Part shown: positions 8,639 through 17,568 of the stretch, one piece after another
How the letters are laid out: the number at the start of each line of letters is the position of its first letter
Numbering within the stretch: the first letter of the stretch is position 1
NCBI RefSeq assembly: GCF_022378355.1
Contig: NZ_JAKMAJ010000021.1
Span: 1 to 43,255 of the forward strand
DNA: 43,255 nt
Direction: 5' to 3'
Origin: Brenneria bubanii
GTDB taxonomy: Bacteria > Pseudomonadota > Gammaproteobacteria > Enterobacterales > Enterobacteriaceae
Position numbers and translations under genes: made by a program
Notes under the pieces: model-generated
Databases searched by the model: none
Seen by the model: only the letters and a program-made list of their open reading frames with translations
Told to the model about the DNA's origin: nothing

Positions 8639-9829
8639 TCAGAACGCATCCTGTTGTAAATAGCGCCAGGCATATTGCGCATACAGTTCGGCGCCGAGCG
8701 CCATCGCATCTTCATCGACGTTGAAACGACCGTGGTGATGAGCCCAGGTGGTGTCTTTATCCGGATTGCCGCAGCCGAGCAGCGCAAAGCAGCCGGGAAG
8801 ATTCTCGGTGTAGTAGCTGAAGTCCTCGCCGATGGTCTCCAGCGATGCCTGATAGAGCGCCTGTTCGCCAAAGGCGGAACGCACCAGCGACTGAACCAGA
8901 TGGGCGCTGTGTGTTTCGTTAATGACCGGCAGGGTGCCGTAGAGATACTCGACCTCGGCGGTGGCGCCGTAGACGGCGGCGGTATGCTCGGCATAGCGGC
9001 GGATAGCGTTTTCAATGCGCTTGCGCGTGTCCAGATCGAAACAGCGAACCGTGCCTTCCAGCTCGGCGTGTTCAGCAATAACGTTGAAGCGGGTGCCGGC
9101 TTCCAATCGGCCGATGGTGACGACGGCGGAATCCAGCGGTGATGTCTCACGTGCGACGATAGCCTGCAAATTCATGACGAAAGAAGAGGCGACCAGCGTG
9201 GCGTCGACGCAGTCCTGCGGCATGGCGCCGTGGCCGCCGCGTCCGCGGAATCTTACCTTGAGCAGATCGGCGGAGGCCAGCGACGGGCCGGCATTGCAGC
9301 TGATGCGTCCCGTCGGGCCTGGAGTCCAGATATGCATGCCGAATACATTATCCACGCCCTCAAGCGCCCCTTGCGCAATCATCGCCTTGGCGCCTTCGGC
9401 AATTTCTTCGGCCGGCTGAAAAATCAGCCGCACGCCGCCGCGCAGCCGATCGCGGTTTTCCATCAGCGCTCTCGCGGCCGTCAGCAGCATCGCGGTATGC
9501 GCATCGTGGCCGCAGGCATGCATCTTGCCGGGATTGCAGGATTTGTAACTCAGATCCTGGCTCAGTTCCTGTACCGGCAAGGCGTCCATATCCGCCCGCA
9601 GCGCTACGGTCTTACCCGGCAGGGCGCCGTCAATCCAGGCGATGATCCCGGTTGGCTGGGTACGGCGGTAGGGAATGTCCAGCTTATCCAGTTCAGCCGC
9701 CACGGCGGCGGTAGTCTGAACTTCCTGCCAGGGCAACTCAGGATTGGCGTGCATCGCGCGACGAAATGCGATCATCTCTGCGAGATGTTGTCGTACCGAG
9801 TTTTTAAGTTCGGGGGAATGAGCGATCAC
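8639..9829 (-). CDS. M20 family amidohydrolase (HipO-like)
   Basis: A 396-residue zinc enzyme of peptidase family M20D (aminoacylase/hippurate hydrolase type), which cleaves N-acyl amino acids or related amides in the cytosol. The metal site is visible: Cys106 and His108 in HACGHDAH, Glu141-Glu142 in FQPAEE, His166 in FGMHIWTPGP and a late His in WAHHHGRFNVDE. Length matches the family. The start is a GTG at 9829, with AGGA at 9844-9841 on the mRNA strand. Downstream on the same strand lies the DUF3311/SSS transporter pair, a common partnership, so it probably hydrolyses the compound imported by that symporter. Confidence 0.87.
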   Translation of the reverse strand: MIAHSPELKNSVRQHLAEMIAFRRAMHANPELPWQEVQTTAAVAAELDKLDIPYRRTQPTGIIAWIDGALPGKTVALRADMDALPVQELSQDLSYKSCNPGKMHACGHDAHTAMLLTAARALMENRDRLRGGVRLIFQPAEEIAEGAKAMIAQGALEGVDNVFGMHIWTPGPTGRISCNAGPSLASADLLKVRFRGRGGHGAMPQDCVDATLVASSFVMNLQAIVARETSPLDSAVVTIGRLEAGTRFNVIAEHAELEGTVRCFDLDTRKRIENAIRRYAEHTAAVYGATAEVEYLYGTLPVINETHSAHLVQSLVRSAFGEQALYQASLETIGEDFSYYTENLPGCFALLGCGNPDKDTTWAHHHGRFNVDEDAMALGAELYAQYAWRYLQQDAF

Positions 9830-9842
9830 GGTAGTCTGTCTC

Positions 9843-9875
9843 CTGTAAAGGTGTAAAGGTGTAAAGGTGTGAAGG
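9843..9875. repeat. 8-bp tandem repeat, about four copies
   Basis: The unit GTGTAAAG repeats about four times with the last copy altered to GTGTGAAG. It lies directly upstream of the Shine-Dalgarno of the amidohydrolase gene, so it would be in the 5' untranslated RNA as ACACCTTT repeats. Copy number could change by slippage. Confidence 0.8.
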
Positions 9876-10078
9876 TTGAGATGACGCGCCAGGTATGCGC
9901 GTCATCTCTTCGCGCCGCGTTTGCGATTATTATTGATGGGGCAACATCGGCGCAGTTTTCAATCGTCGGTCTGGCGCCGGCATCGGTTTTCGCCGGACAC
10001 CTGTTATAACCATCAGCGGCGTGAAAATTCAAATTTTAATTATTTCATTCTGCCGTAATGGCGACGATTAAACGCGAC

Positions 10079-10951
10079 TTATCGGGTATTCGGCGCGCTT
10101 AATTTATCGACCAGCGTTTGGCTTTGCTTGATAAAACGGCGGCTTTGTTCGCTGTTCTGCTGCAAAAGACAGACAAACAGCAGATCGGTAATGGTGTTTT
10201 GCGCCGTTCTGGCGGAGATAGAGGAGCTGCGCCAGCGGGTTTCGTCGGCGATGGTATCCAGCGTATAGTCGGCCAGCGCGCGCAGCGGGTTATGTTGCAG
10301 GGACGTAATGGCTATCAGCGTCGCGCCGCTTTTTTTGGCGATCTCGGCGGCAATCAACAGCTCCCGGCGTTTGCCGGAAAATGAAATGATGATTTGCACA
10401 TCGTCGGCGCCAAGGGATTGCGCGACGGTAAGCTGGACGTGGCTATCCAGTTCATTCATCACCGGGTAGCCGATTTTCATCAGCTTATAGGCCAGATCCT
10501 TGGCGACCAGCGATGAGCCGCCAACGCCGATAATCTGAATACGCTTGGCGGACTGGATATGTGAAACAGCCTGCTGTAGCTGGGCAAAGTCAAGGCTGTC
10601 GGTGGTCTCCCGCAGCGCTTTTTGCTTTTCCACGAACAACTTCTCGGCGATATCCGTCAGGCTGTCATGGCTGCTGATGGCGTTGTGAATGTGCGAGCGC
10701 TGCTGCTTTTGTTGCGAGGTCTGCTTTCCCCACTCTTCGATTAACGCCATCTTCAGGTCGGTAAAGCCTCTCAGACCGAGCTTCTGGGCGAATTTGATGA
10801 TACTGGATTGACTGATGCCCAGAACAGCGGCCAGCCCCTGCGAAGAAAGCTGTTTTAACGCCTCCGGATGTTCCAGCACATAGTCGGCGATCTTACGCTC
10901 GACGGGCGTCAGTATCGCCTGATTGTGGATGATTTTTTGTCTGTATCTCAT
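10079..10951 (-). CDS. murR: MurR/RpiR family transcriptional regulator
   Basis: A 290-residue regulator with an N-terminal RpiR-type helix-turn-helix (about residues 1-80, core LGISQSSIIKFAQKLGLRGF) and a C-terminal SIS sugar-phosphate-binding domain (about 120-270). It aligns with E. coli MurR from first to last residue, which supports the ATG at 10951; the frame is open to 10999. MurR represses MurNAc catabolism and is released by MurNAc 6-phosphate. It is divergent from murQ-murP, exactly as in E. coli, so it is expected to control that operon from the 177-nt gap. Confidence 0.9.
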   Translation of the reverse strand: MRYRQKIIHNQAILTPVERKIADYVLEHPEALKQLSSQGLAAVLGISQSSIIKFAQKLGLRGFTDLKMALIEEWGKQTSQQKQQRSHIHNAISSHDSLTDIAEKLFVEKQKALRETTDSLDFAQLQQAVSHIQSAKRIQIIGVGGSSLVAKDLAYKLMKIGYPVMNELDSHVQLTVAQSLGADDVQIIISFSGKRRELLIAAEIAKKSGATLIAITSLQHNPLRALADYTLDTIADETRWRSSSISARTAQNTITDLLFVCLLQQNSEQSRRFIKQSQTLVDKLSAPNTR

Positions 10952-11047
10952 CGTGAAAACTCGCATGGCCGAGGGAACGGATAGCTTGATTCGCCTCATC
11001 TTACGTGGCGTGCGGCCAAAAACACAATGGCGATATCCAGCGCGACA

Positions 11048-11098
11048 GGAATAATAAAATATTATTTTATTTGATTATATTTAGGTATAAATTATTCC
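11048..11098. promoter_or_regulatory. inverted repeat in the murR-murQ divergent promoter region
   Basis: GGAATAAT (11048-11055) and ATTATTCC (11091-11098) form a perfect inverted repeat with 35 nt between the arms, about four helical turns centre to centre. Between them is a second weak dyad (AATAAT/ATTATT), and TATAAA boxes occur at 11086 and 11106. The position suits MurR operator half-sites and the murQ promoter, but I cannot match it to a proven MurR site. Confidence 0.4.
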
Positions 11099-11128
11099 TT
11101 CACTGTATAAATATGACGCAATCATCCG

Positions 11129-12049
11129 ATGAAAATAGACTTATCCACCCTGGTGACCGAGAGCCGAAATAAGGCGAGTGAGAACATTGATACGCTGCCG
11201 ACGCTGGAAATGCTTCAGGTTATTAATGCCGAAGATCAAAAGGTTGCCTTCGCCGTCGAGCGGGTATTGCCGCAGATTGCGCAGGCCGTAGATGAGATTA
11301 GCGCTGCTTTTAGCCACGGCGGCCGCCTGATTTACTGCGGCGCCGGCACCTCGGGACGTCTGGGCATTCTGGACGCCAGCGAATGTCCGCCGACCTACGG
11401 CACGCCGCGCGGGCAGGTTGTCGGCCTGATCGCCGGCGGACATCCGGCGATTTTACAGGCGGTGGAGAATGCCGAGGATGATAGTGCGCAGGGTGAGCAG
11501 GATTTGCGCGATCTGAATTTTAACGCCCGCGATGTACTGGTGGGGATTGCCGCCAGCGGCCGTACGCCTTATGTCTTGGGGGCGATGCGCTATGCCCGCT
11601 CTGCGGGGGCGGTGGTGGTCGCCCTGACCTGTAACCCAGAGAGTGAGATGAGCCGGCTGGCGGCTATTGCCATTGAGCCGCTCGTGGGAGCGGAGGTCGT
11701 CACCGGCTCATCGAGAATGAAAGCGGCGACGGCGCAGAAGCTGGTGCTCAATATGCTGACCACCGGATCGATGATCCGCAGCGGAAAGGTGTACGGCAAT
11801 CTGATGGTGGATGTCGAAGCCACCAACGCCAAATTGGCGCAGCGCCAGATTAATATCGTCATGCAGGCGACGGCGTGTAGCCGACAGCGCGCCAGCGACG
11901 CGCTGAGTGAATGCGGTAACCATTGTAAAACGGCGATTGTGATGGTGCTGGCCAATCTTTCCGCCGCGGATGCGAGTGCGATTCTGAAACGCAACCAAGG
12001 CTTTATTCGTTCGGCGTTACACGACACGGGACATCCCAACGATGGCTAA
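11129..12049 (+). CDS. murQ: N-acetylmuramic acid 6-phosphate etherase
   Basis: A 306-residue SIS-domain lyase that splits the D-lactyl ether of MurNAc 6-phosphate to give GlcNAc 6-phosphate and lactate, the second step of MurNAc use and cell-wall recycling. It matches E. coli MurQ throughout, including [21 protein letters not shown] with the catalytic Glu85 and a C-terminal helical (UBA-like) part. Its last 8 nt overlap the start of murP, so the two are translationally coupled. Cytosolic. Confidence 0.96.
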   Translation: MKIDLSTLVTESRNKASENIDTLPTLEMLQVINAEDQKVAFAVERVLPQIAQAVDEISAAFSHGGRLIYCGAGTSGRLGILDASECPPTYGTPRGQVVGLIAGGHPAILQAVENAEDDSAQGEQDLRDLNFNARDVLVGIAASGRTPYVLGAMRYARSAGAVVVALTCNPESEMSRLAAIAIEPLVGAEVVTGSSRMKAATAQKLVLNMLTTGSMIRSGKVYGNLMVDVEATNAKLAQRQINIVMQATACSRQRASDALSECGNHCKTAIVMVLANLSAADASAILKRNQGFIRSALHDTGHPNDG

Positions 12050-13484
12050 AATAGATGAAGCGATGATTGGACAGATTGTTGATCATGTGGGCGGCGGCGG
12101 AAATATTACGCTGTGCGGCAACTGCATGACGCGCCTGCGTTTGACGCTGGCGGACCGAGCGCTGGTCGAGCTTGTGGCCCTTAAACGCATCGCCGGCGTG
12201 ATGGGCGTGATTGAAGGCGACGATCAGCTACAGATTGTGCTTGGTCCCGGGAAAGCGCAAACCGCCGCCGAGATGATCAATATACGGCTGAGTCGCGCCG
12301 CGCCGCAGCGTTCCGCCGTCGTGGATCTGAAGTCGATCGCCGCTGAGAACAAGCAGCAGATCAAATCGAAACAGAGTAGCGGCATTCATCACTTTTTCAC
12401 TAAATTCGCCACCATTTTTACGCCGCTGATCCCCGGTTTTATCGCGGCGGGGCTGCTGTTGGGCATCGCCACGCTGCTGGAACAAAGTCTGGTGCTGGGC
12501 ATTGAGTCGCCTAATCATTGGCTGGTCAGCGCCATCGGTTATATGAAGGTATTCAGCAAGGGGCTGTTCGCCTTTTTGAGTATTCTGATCGGACATAATG
12601 CGCAAAAGGCTTTTGGCGGCACCGGCGTAAACGGCGCCATCATCGCCGCGCTTTTTGTGCTGGGCTATACCCCGGACGCCAAAGTCGGCTATTACGCGGG
12701 AATCGATAATTTCTTCGGTCTGCCCATCGATCCCAGAGGCAGCATTATCGGCGTGCTGATCGCCACGATTTCAGGCGCCTGGGTCGAGCGTCAGGTGCGG
12801 AAGTTCATGCCCGACAACCTGGACATGATCCTGACCTCGCTCGTCACTCTGCTGATTATGGGCGCGGTGACGTTTGTGGCGATCATGCCGGTCGGGGGCG
12901 AGTTGTTCAAAGGGATGTCGTGGCTGTTCCTGAATCTGAATGGCAACCCGATCGGCAGCGCGGTTTTGGCCGGGCTATTTCTCATCGCGGTGATGTTCGG
13001 TATTCATCAGGGCTTTGTCCCGGTATATTTCGCCCTGATGGATGCCCAGGGATTCAACTCGCTGTTTCCTATCTTGGCCATGGCCGGCGGGGGGCAGGTC
13101 GGGGCGTCGCTGGCGTTGTTCTTCAGAGCGAAAAGCGGCTCTGTGCTGCGCGCCCAAATTAAAGGGGCGATCATTCCGGGCATTCTCGGTATCGGCGAGC
13201 CGCTGATTTACGGGGTGACGCTGCCCCGATTGAAGCCCTTCATCACCGCCTGTCTGGGCGGCGCGGCCGGAGGATTTTTTATCGGCACGGTGGCCTACCT
13301 GGGCTTGCCTATCGGTCTGAATACCGTCTTTGGTCCTTCCGGCGTGGTGTCTATTCCACTGATGACCTCCGGGCAGGGCATCTATGCAGGTATTCTGGTG
13401 TATATCGCCGGGCTGCTGGTGTCTTACTGCGCCGGTTTTATTTTTACCTGGTTCTTCGGCAGCAAGGATGTCGATTTAAGCTGA
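12042..13484 (+). CDS. murP: PTS N-acetylmuramic acid transporter subunit IIBC
   Basis: A 480-residue phosphotransferase permease with an N-terminal IIB domain (phosphorylated Cys28 in [10 protein letters not shown]) and a C-terminal IIC membrane domain of the glucose/sucrose superfamily with about ten segments and the [10 protein letters not shown] substrate-site motif. It imports MurNAc as MurNAc 6-phosphate. There is no IIA domain, so like E. coli MurP it must borrow IIA-Glc (Crr). It overlaps murQ by 8 nt and completes the MurNAc operon. Confidence 0.95.
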   Translation: MAKIDEAMIGQIVDHVGGGGNITLCGNCMTRLRLTLADRALVELVALKRIAGVMGVIEGDDQLQIVLGPGKAQTAAEMINIRLSRAAPQRSAVVDLKSIAAENKQQIKSKQSSGIHHFFTKFATIFTPLIPGFIAAGLLLGIATLLEQSLVLGIESPNHWLVSAIGYMKVFSKGLFAFLSILIGHNAQKAFGGTGVNGAIIAALFVLGYTPDAKVGYYAGIDNFFGLPIDPRGSIIGVLIATISGAWVERQVRKFMPDNLDMILTSLVTLLIMGAVTFVAIMPVGGELFKGMSWLFLNLNGNPIGSAVLAGLFLIAVMFGIHQGFVPVYFALMDAQGFNSLFPILAMAGGGQVGASLALFFRAKSGSVLRAQIKGAIIPGILGIGEPLIYGVTLPRLKPFITACLGGAAGGFFIGTVAYLGLPIGLNTVFGPSGVVSIPLMTSGQGIYAGILVYIAGLLVSYCAGFIFTWFFGSKDVDLS

Positions 13485-13493
13485 GCCAGCGCG

Positions 13494-13517
13494 CCTTGCC
13501 GTCGGATGGCGGCAAGG
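13494..13517 (+). terminator. hairpin just after murP
   Basis: CCTTGCCG (13494-13501) and CGGCAAGG (13510-13517) form a perfect 8-bp stem 10 nt past the murP stop. No U-run follows, so it may be a pause or stabilising hairpin rather than a full intrinsic terminator. Confidence 0.35.
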
Positions 13518-13530
13518 TTACCTCATCCCG

Positions 13531-13780
13531 CCGCTGCTTGCCGATGCGCAGCCCGCTCATCTTGACTCCCGCATTCGCAGAATAACTATCGGCGATCTTT
13601 TCCCAACAAAGCGGATGCACCACTCTGCAACTGGCGCGTGATTGGGTTAGGCCGCCGGATGATTTCGCCATTACGGGCTGGAAGCGCGATCCGCAAGGCA
13701 TTTATCTGGTCGGTAACGGGATGACGCTTCGTCAGCGGCCCGTGACGGCCATCGGAGCGTGCTGGGCGATATTATCCGCG
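13531..13780 (+). pseudogene. frameshifted beta-lactamase-family serine hydrolase remnant
   Basis: Downstream of murP two adjacent frames read as parts of one protein. From 13531 the frame gives HLDSRIRRITIGDLF, like the ITIRDLLTHTSG region of class C/PBP-like serine hydrolases. From 13601 the next frame gives a stretch containing SGCTTLQLARDW and then WKRDPQGIYLVGNGMTL, like the later region of the same family. The frame changes in a TTTTCCC run near 13597-13603, and the middle of the protein and both ends are missing. In E. coli the gene after murP is yfeW, a penicillin-binding protein of this superfamily, so this may be its decayed relative; that link is inferred. Confidence 0.5.
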
Positions 13781-14099
13781 AGCGGCAGCGTGCGGGCTGA
13801 GTATGCGCTGGTATCGCCGATGATGCCTGATCTCGCCTCCGCGCCTTTCCTTATGCCATCAGAAGCTATGGCGAGTCGCCATACTTCCCGATCATTTATT
13901 TAACATTGAGTTTCATTTGCTAATAGGAATTTTCTTGCTTTTTTCTGTCGCCATCATGAAAATTAATTATTTTTTAGTGTTTTTGGTTTTATTTTTTATT
14001 TTTTTTGGATTAAAACTCTGCTGAATTTGTATTTTTTTAAAAATATGGTTTTTTATTCTTAAAGGCGCGATTTTTCTATGTCAGGGTGGCGCAAATTAT
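13781..14099. other. AT-rich boundary region before the fimbrial locus
   Basis: Up to about 13910 the GC content is that of the murP remnant. From there it falls sharply, with long T-rich tracts on the plus strand (13960-14070). No gene is visible. The change in base composition marks the left edge of the fimbrial region and suggests a different origin or H-NS-bound DNA. Confidence 0.5.
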
Positions 14100-14213
14100 A
14101 TGTCTAAGCTTAAATTAGTGTTGAATCTGTTTAACGGCGTGAACAGAACAGCCGGAATTACGCTGCTTAACTTTATTGTTGGTTTAATTTTGACCATTGT
14201 CTATATGATCTGA
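14100..14213 (+). CDS. candidate 37-residue single-pass membrane peptide
   Basis: An ATG at 14100 opens a 37-codon frame ending at TGA 14211-14213. The product has a short basic front (MSKLKLVLNLFNGVNR) followed by a hydrophobic helix (TLLNFIVGLILTIVYM) that fits one membrane span. An AGGG lies about 13 nt upstream, which is distant. It sits alone in the AT-rich region ahead of the fimbrial regulator. Small membrane peptides are common but chance frames of this size also occur, so this is only a candidate. Confidence 0.35.
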   Translation: MSKLKLVLNLFNGVNRTAGITLLNFIVGLILTIVYMI

Positions 14214-14404
14214 CTTTCAATAAGTAGTAAATATGAGCGAAACTCGATTAAAAAATGGTAAATGTAAAAGAGATGTGTTTAACCTGTGCTAAATGGATTT
14301 TCATCCGTTGCTGACGGTTTTATTCCGTGTCTGAAAAATACTGCTATATTAAAGGAAAGCTGCGCACACAGCATGTTAAGAAATAATACTTACTAGATAA
14401 AAAG

Positions 14405-14425
14405 ACACGGAGTCTTACTCCGGTC
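14405..14425 (+). terminator. hairpin in the leader of the fimbrial regulator
   Basis: CGGAGT (14408-14413) and ACTCCG (14417-14422) form a perfect 6-bp stem with a 3-nt loop, extended by GAC/GTC with one bulged A. A long T-rich tract runs from about 14438 to 14460, roughly 15 nt later and just before the regulator's ATG. It could act as an attenuator or simply shape the leader. Confidence 0.35.
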
Positions 14426-14477
14426 TGATTAATGAACTCTTTCTTTTTTTATTTTTTTTTAGATTAAGGTTACTCAA

Positions 14478-15083
14478 ATGGTTGATTTGGAGCAATCCAT
14501 CTCTCGTCTGACAAAAACGCTTTCTCCACATGCTCGTTTAGCAAATCCAACAGAAGTTGTGAAAGGTAAACGCCGTTACCATCTTCATTCTGATGGCGAG
14601 CAATTTATTTATTTTCTTGATGAAGGTGAATTTTTAATGAAGCGAACCCGAGATAATAAAGTTATCTCGGTTATTTTGTCGCCGTCGATTGTAGGATGGT
14701 CTTTGGCGGTATTAGGTGGTGATGACATTTATATAGAAAGAGTGGATTATGGCAAGATAAGATGTCTTCCGTTCGATATTGCATTAAGAGTTGTTACCGC
14801 CTATCAGCGATTTGATGATGTTCTGCGTATTGTGAATTTCTGGTTTCATTATCTGGTCAACTTTTGTGTCGATAACGATGGCGATTCGGCTTCCATCGTG
14901 AAAAAAATGCTGATTTCATTGAATAATTTACCCCCTGAAGTCAGACACCGATTTAGCGCGCTAACCTACATCGCCGATAGAACTTCGTTATCAAAAAGCA
15001 CTATTTTCAGAGTTCTGAAGAAGCTGCAGCAGGAAAAGGCCATAGAAATGGAGAACGGCCGGTTAAAGAATATCTCTTTTTAA
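14478..15083 (+). CDS. IprA/CRP-like winged-helix transcriptional regulator
   Basis: A 201-residue protein resembling the YaiV/IprA branch of the CRP-like fold. The N-terminal half looks like a cyclic-nucleotide-type beta roll (HLHSDGEQFIYFLDEGEF) without obvious nucleotide-binding residues. The C-terminal half carries a winged helix (TYIADRTSLSKSTIFRVLKKL, about residues 165-190). Regulators of this type often lie next to fimbrial operons, and this one is directly upstream of the pilin gene in the same direction, with a strong terminator between. It probably controls the fimbriae; whether it activates or represses is not shown. Its AT-rich codon use differs from the operon behind it. Confidence 0.7.
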   Translation: MVDLEQSISRLTKTLSPHARLANPTEVVKGKRRYHLHSDGEQFIYFLDEGEFLMKRTRDNKVISVILSPSIVGWSLAVLGGDDIYIERVDYGKIRCLPFDIALRVVTAYQRFDDVLRIVNFWFHYLVNFCVDNDGDSASIVKKMLISLNNLPPEVRHRFSALTYIADRTSLSKSTIFRVLKKLQQEKAIEMENGRLKNISF

Positions 15084-15116
15084 TTTAAAATTCCGACTGA
15101 TAGATTACCCGCTGTG

Positions 15117-15160
15117 TTAACCGGATCCCTGGTCATCCAGGTATCCGGTTAACCTTTTTA
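15117..15160 (+). terminator. strong intrinsic terminator after the fimbrial regulator
   Basis: TTAACCGGAT (15117-15126) and CCTGG (15128-15132) pair with CCAGG (15137-15141) and ATCCGGTTAA (15143-15152) around a TCAT loop, with one opposed C/T mismatch. A run of T's follows (15155-15160). This is a classic rho-independent terminator 33 nt after the stop. Confidence 0.9.
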
Positions 15161-15863
15161 TTTTGTGCATCACCTTTTCAGTATTACCCCCTTTCCTCTT
15201 ATTCACTCATTTCTCATTGATATAACCTCTTTTTTTCTTTCATTGCAGGGGAGGCTCTGTGATGAATAACCGTATGTTATATCCTTCCCTGGCTTTTTAA
15301 TAACTCACAGTAACTAATTGAATTTTTTCTTGCATGAGGATAGATGAAAATAAAAATGAGTGATTTTTATTTGAGGTTTGTTTTTAAAATACCACAGGCT
15401 ATTTTTTTATTTTTTTAATCGTTTTTATTATTAACAATTAAAAAACATTCATGTTCATATGCCTGTTTTTTATTTTTATTTCAACATTTCATTATTGTTA
15501 CCTGTTTTTTAATTTTGGTTTTTTATTTTGTTTTTTTTAGAAAAAAAGTCATTTATACGATTTTGTCGCTTTTTGTTTTTTGATTTTGGTTTTTTAATCT
15601 GATTACGTTGGTTTTTCGCCTTATCCCCCATAATGCGGTGTTTTTTCTAATAATAAGAGGGCGGAAGGGATACTGTGGACGTTGTAATTTTCTCAACCTC
15701 ACTGCTTATGACTCTATATACAAGCATTAGTTTCGGTATGTTTTTATGTCGATGTCAGAATGGATCATTGCAGATGAGAATTAACTACGCGTTCGATGTA
15801 CTTCATTCATTCATTTGTTGGCCGCCATCGTGGCCCTTTATTGGTAATAAGGAATCTTCACTT
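15161..15863 (+). promoter_or_regulatory. long AT-rich regulatory region upstream of the major pilin
   Basis: About 700 nt without a gene, extremely T-rich on the plus strand between 15360 and 15600. A 14-nt direct repeat, ATTTTGGTTTTTTA, occurs at 15512-15525 and 15583-15596, 71 nt apart. Such DNA is typical of H-NS binding and long fimbrial promoters. I looked for flanking inverted repeats like those of the fimS switch and saw none. A GTG frame from 15675 runs in frame into the pilin but lacks protein-like features. Confidence 0.6.
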
Positions 15864-16421
15864 ATGCGTAAATTACTACTCAGCGCCCTGATCGGTGCAT
15901 CCGTGCTGTCATCTGGTTTGGCTGCCGCCGCAACGACAACCGTTTCTGGCGGTACCGTTCATTTTAAAGGCGAGATCGTTAACGCTGCCTGTGCGGTAAG
16001 CACCAACACTGCCGACCAGACCGTAAACCTGGGTCAGTACCGTACGGCCAACTTTACCGCTGTAGGGGCATATACCAGCAAAGTTCCGTTTACTATCAAA
16101 CTTGAAGATTGTGATACCACCGTATCCACTACTGCCGCTGTTGCTTTTAGTGGTTCAGCAGATTCTACCGATAACACCGTGCTGACCACCAGCAACATCA
16201 CTGATGGTGGCGCCGGCGCTGCAAGCGGCGTAGGTATTGAAATTTCCGACAGCAAAGGCACCGTATTGCCGCCTAACGGTTCTACCTACTCCTCTGCGCA
16301 GACTCTGGTTAACGGTAACGGCAACACATTAAACTTTACCGCACGTTATAAATCCACACTGGCTACCGTCACCCCAGGTCAGGCTGATGCGGATGCCACC
16401 TTTACCATGCAGTATGAATAA
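15864..16421 (+). CDS. type 1-like major fimbrial subunit (FimA family)
   Basis: A 185-residue pilin precursor. The signal peptide (MRKLLLSALIGASVLSSGLA) is probably cut after AAA at about residue 23. The mature pilin has the conserved disulfide pair Cys43-Cys83, the beta-zipper C terminus (ADATFTMQYE with the penultimate Tyr) and the alternating hydrophobic donor strand near the N terminus. This is the expected main shaft subunit, assembled outside the cell by the chaperone-usher pathway. AAGGA at 15849-15853 supports the ATG at 15864. The chaperone gene follows after 321 nt, leaving room for mRNA processing that keeps pilin expression high. Confidence 0.92.
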   Translation: MRKLLLSALIGASVLSSGLAAAATTTVSGGTVHFKGEIVNAACAVSTNTADQTVNLGQYRTANFTAVGAYTSKVPFTIKLEDCDTTVSTTAAVAFSGSADSTDNTVLTTSNITDGGAGAASGVGIEISDSKGTVLPPNGSTYSSAQTLVNGNGNTLNFTARYKSTLATVTPGQADADATFTMQYE

Positions 16422-16742
16422 ATCGCAATAAGTTCATACCCCAGAGATTCCGCGTTGCAGTCAGCATACTGACAAGCTACCTCTGCGCTTAATCAAGCAA
16501 ACGACAGTGGTAAATGGGTCAGTCAGGTGTCTGCGGCCAGGAAAATACAGGGTATAGGGATGTGAACAAAAGCCATGGACGGCTGATTCAGTTGGGAAGG
16601 CTCATTGCAGGGACATCCATTCACCGCCACCGTGCGATGGCGTTCTGTCGCCCCTATTTTCGCCTGTCGTTCGACAAAAACGCGTCCTGCGGCCACCAGT
16701 ACCAACTGCTTAGCGTCTATTTATGCATCAACGAGGTCTAAT
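16422..16742. other. intercistronic region between pilin and chaperone genes
   Basis: A 321-nt gap. A weak hairpin (GTCAG/CTGAC near 16459-16472) lies after the pilin stop. Open frames across 16514-16741 have no signal peptide or pilin features, so no FimI-like gene is present. Confidence 0.4.
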
Positions 16743-17465
16743 GTGTTTACTACCCCATCATTTTTTACGACGTCATTACGCTGGTCAGCGCGCGTCGGCA
16801 TTGTATTTTTTTCTTTGTTGACCGTTTCTCATTCCGCGTTGGCCGGGGGCATCGGCCTTGGCGCTACGCGTGTTATTTATCCCAACGGTGCGGCCCAGAC
16901 ATCGTTGACCGTCAACAACAGTGATGAAAAATCGCGGTTTCTCATTCAGTCCTGGGTGGAAGACAGTAACGGCGATAAAACCAGCGACTTCATCGTCACC
17001 CCTCCGCTGTTCGTCGCCAACCCCAAGGGCGAAAATACGCTGCGTATCATGTACACCGGCAAAGCGCTGCCGACAGACAGAGAATCGCTGTTCTGGATGA
17101 ACGTGAAAGCGATTCCCTCGGTGGATAAAAACGACCTTCAGAATAAAAATGTGCTGCAGCTGGCGGTATTATCACGTATCAAACTGTTTGTACGCCCCAC
17201 CGAACTGGCCATCGCCTCTACCGATGCGCCGGGCAAACTGCATTTCAGCCGCGTGAACGAAACGGCTCGCATCGATAATCCCACGCCTTATTACATTACC
17301 CTGGTAAACATCAGCCGGGGCGGGAAAAAGTTGCCTAACACCATGGTGCCGCCAAACGGCAACGTTTCGATAGCGCTGCCAGCCGGAACCAGCGGCGATC
17401 TGACCTATCAGACCATTAACGATTACGGTGGCAATACGTCGAAAGCGATCGGCGTATTGAAATGA
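16743..17465 (+). CDS. fimbrial periplasmic chaperone (FimC/PapD family)
   Basis: A 240-residue chaperone with a signal peptide ending in SALA (about residue 34) and two Ig-like domains. The invariant subunit-anchoring pair is Arg43 (GATRVIYP) and Lys147 (SRIKLFVRP), about residues 9 and 113 of the mature protein as in FimC. It caps pilin subunits in the periplasm by donor-strand complementation and hands them to the usher. The short F1-G1 region fits the FGS class used for rod-like pili. The start is taken as GTG 16743, with GAGG about 7 nt upstream; the frame is open to 16605 but that part reads as non-coding. Confidence 0.9.
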   Translation: MFTTPSFFTTSLRWSARVGIVFFSLLTVSHSALAGGIGLGATRVIYPNGAAQTSLTVNNSDEKSRFLIQSWVEDSNGDKTSDFIVTPPLFVANPKGENTLRIMYTGKALPTDRESLFWMNVKAIPSVDKNDLQNKNVLQLAVLSRIKLFVRPTELAIASTDAPGKLHFSRVNETARIDNPTPYYITLVNISRGGKKLPNTMVPPNGNVSIALPAGTSGDLTYQTINDYGGNTSKAIGVLK

Positions 17466-17568
17466 TTTCAATGCATTGCCACCGGCACTAAAACAAAAGC
17501 AAATAAAAGCGCAATGACCCAATTTTCGCTCGCGGGCGCGTTTTCGTTTTAACAGCGAGGATTTTCGC

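Noticed and set aside
15161-15863. Invertible fimS-like promoter switch
   Set aside because: No pair of matching inverted repeats 200-400 nt apart was found by eye, and no tyrosine recombinase gene is in the window.
15675-15863. 63-residue N-terminal extension of the major pilin, or separate small gene
   Set aside because: The frame is open by chance; it would put a signal peptide inside the protein, and the pilin has its own Shine-Dalgarno at 15849-15853.
16514-16741. 75-residue frame ending just before the chaperone start
   Set aside because: No signal peptide, cysteine pair or pilin motif; opposite-strand frames are equally open.
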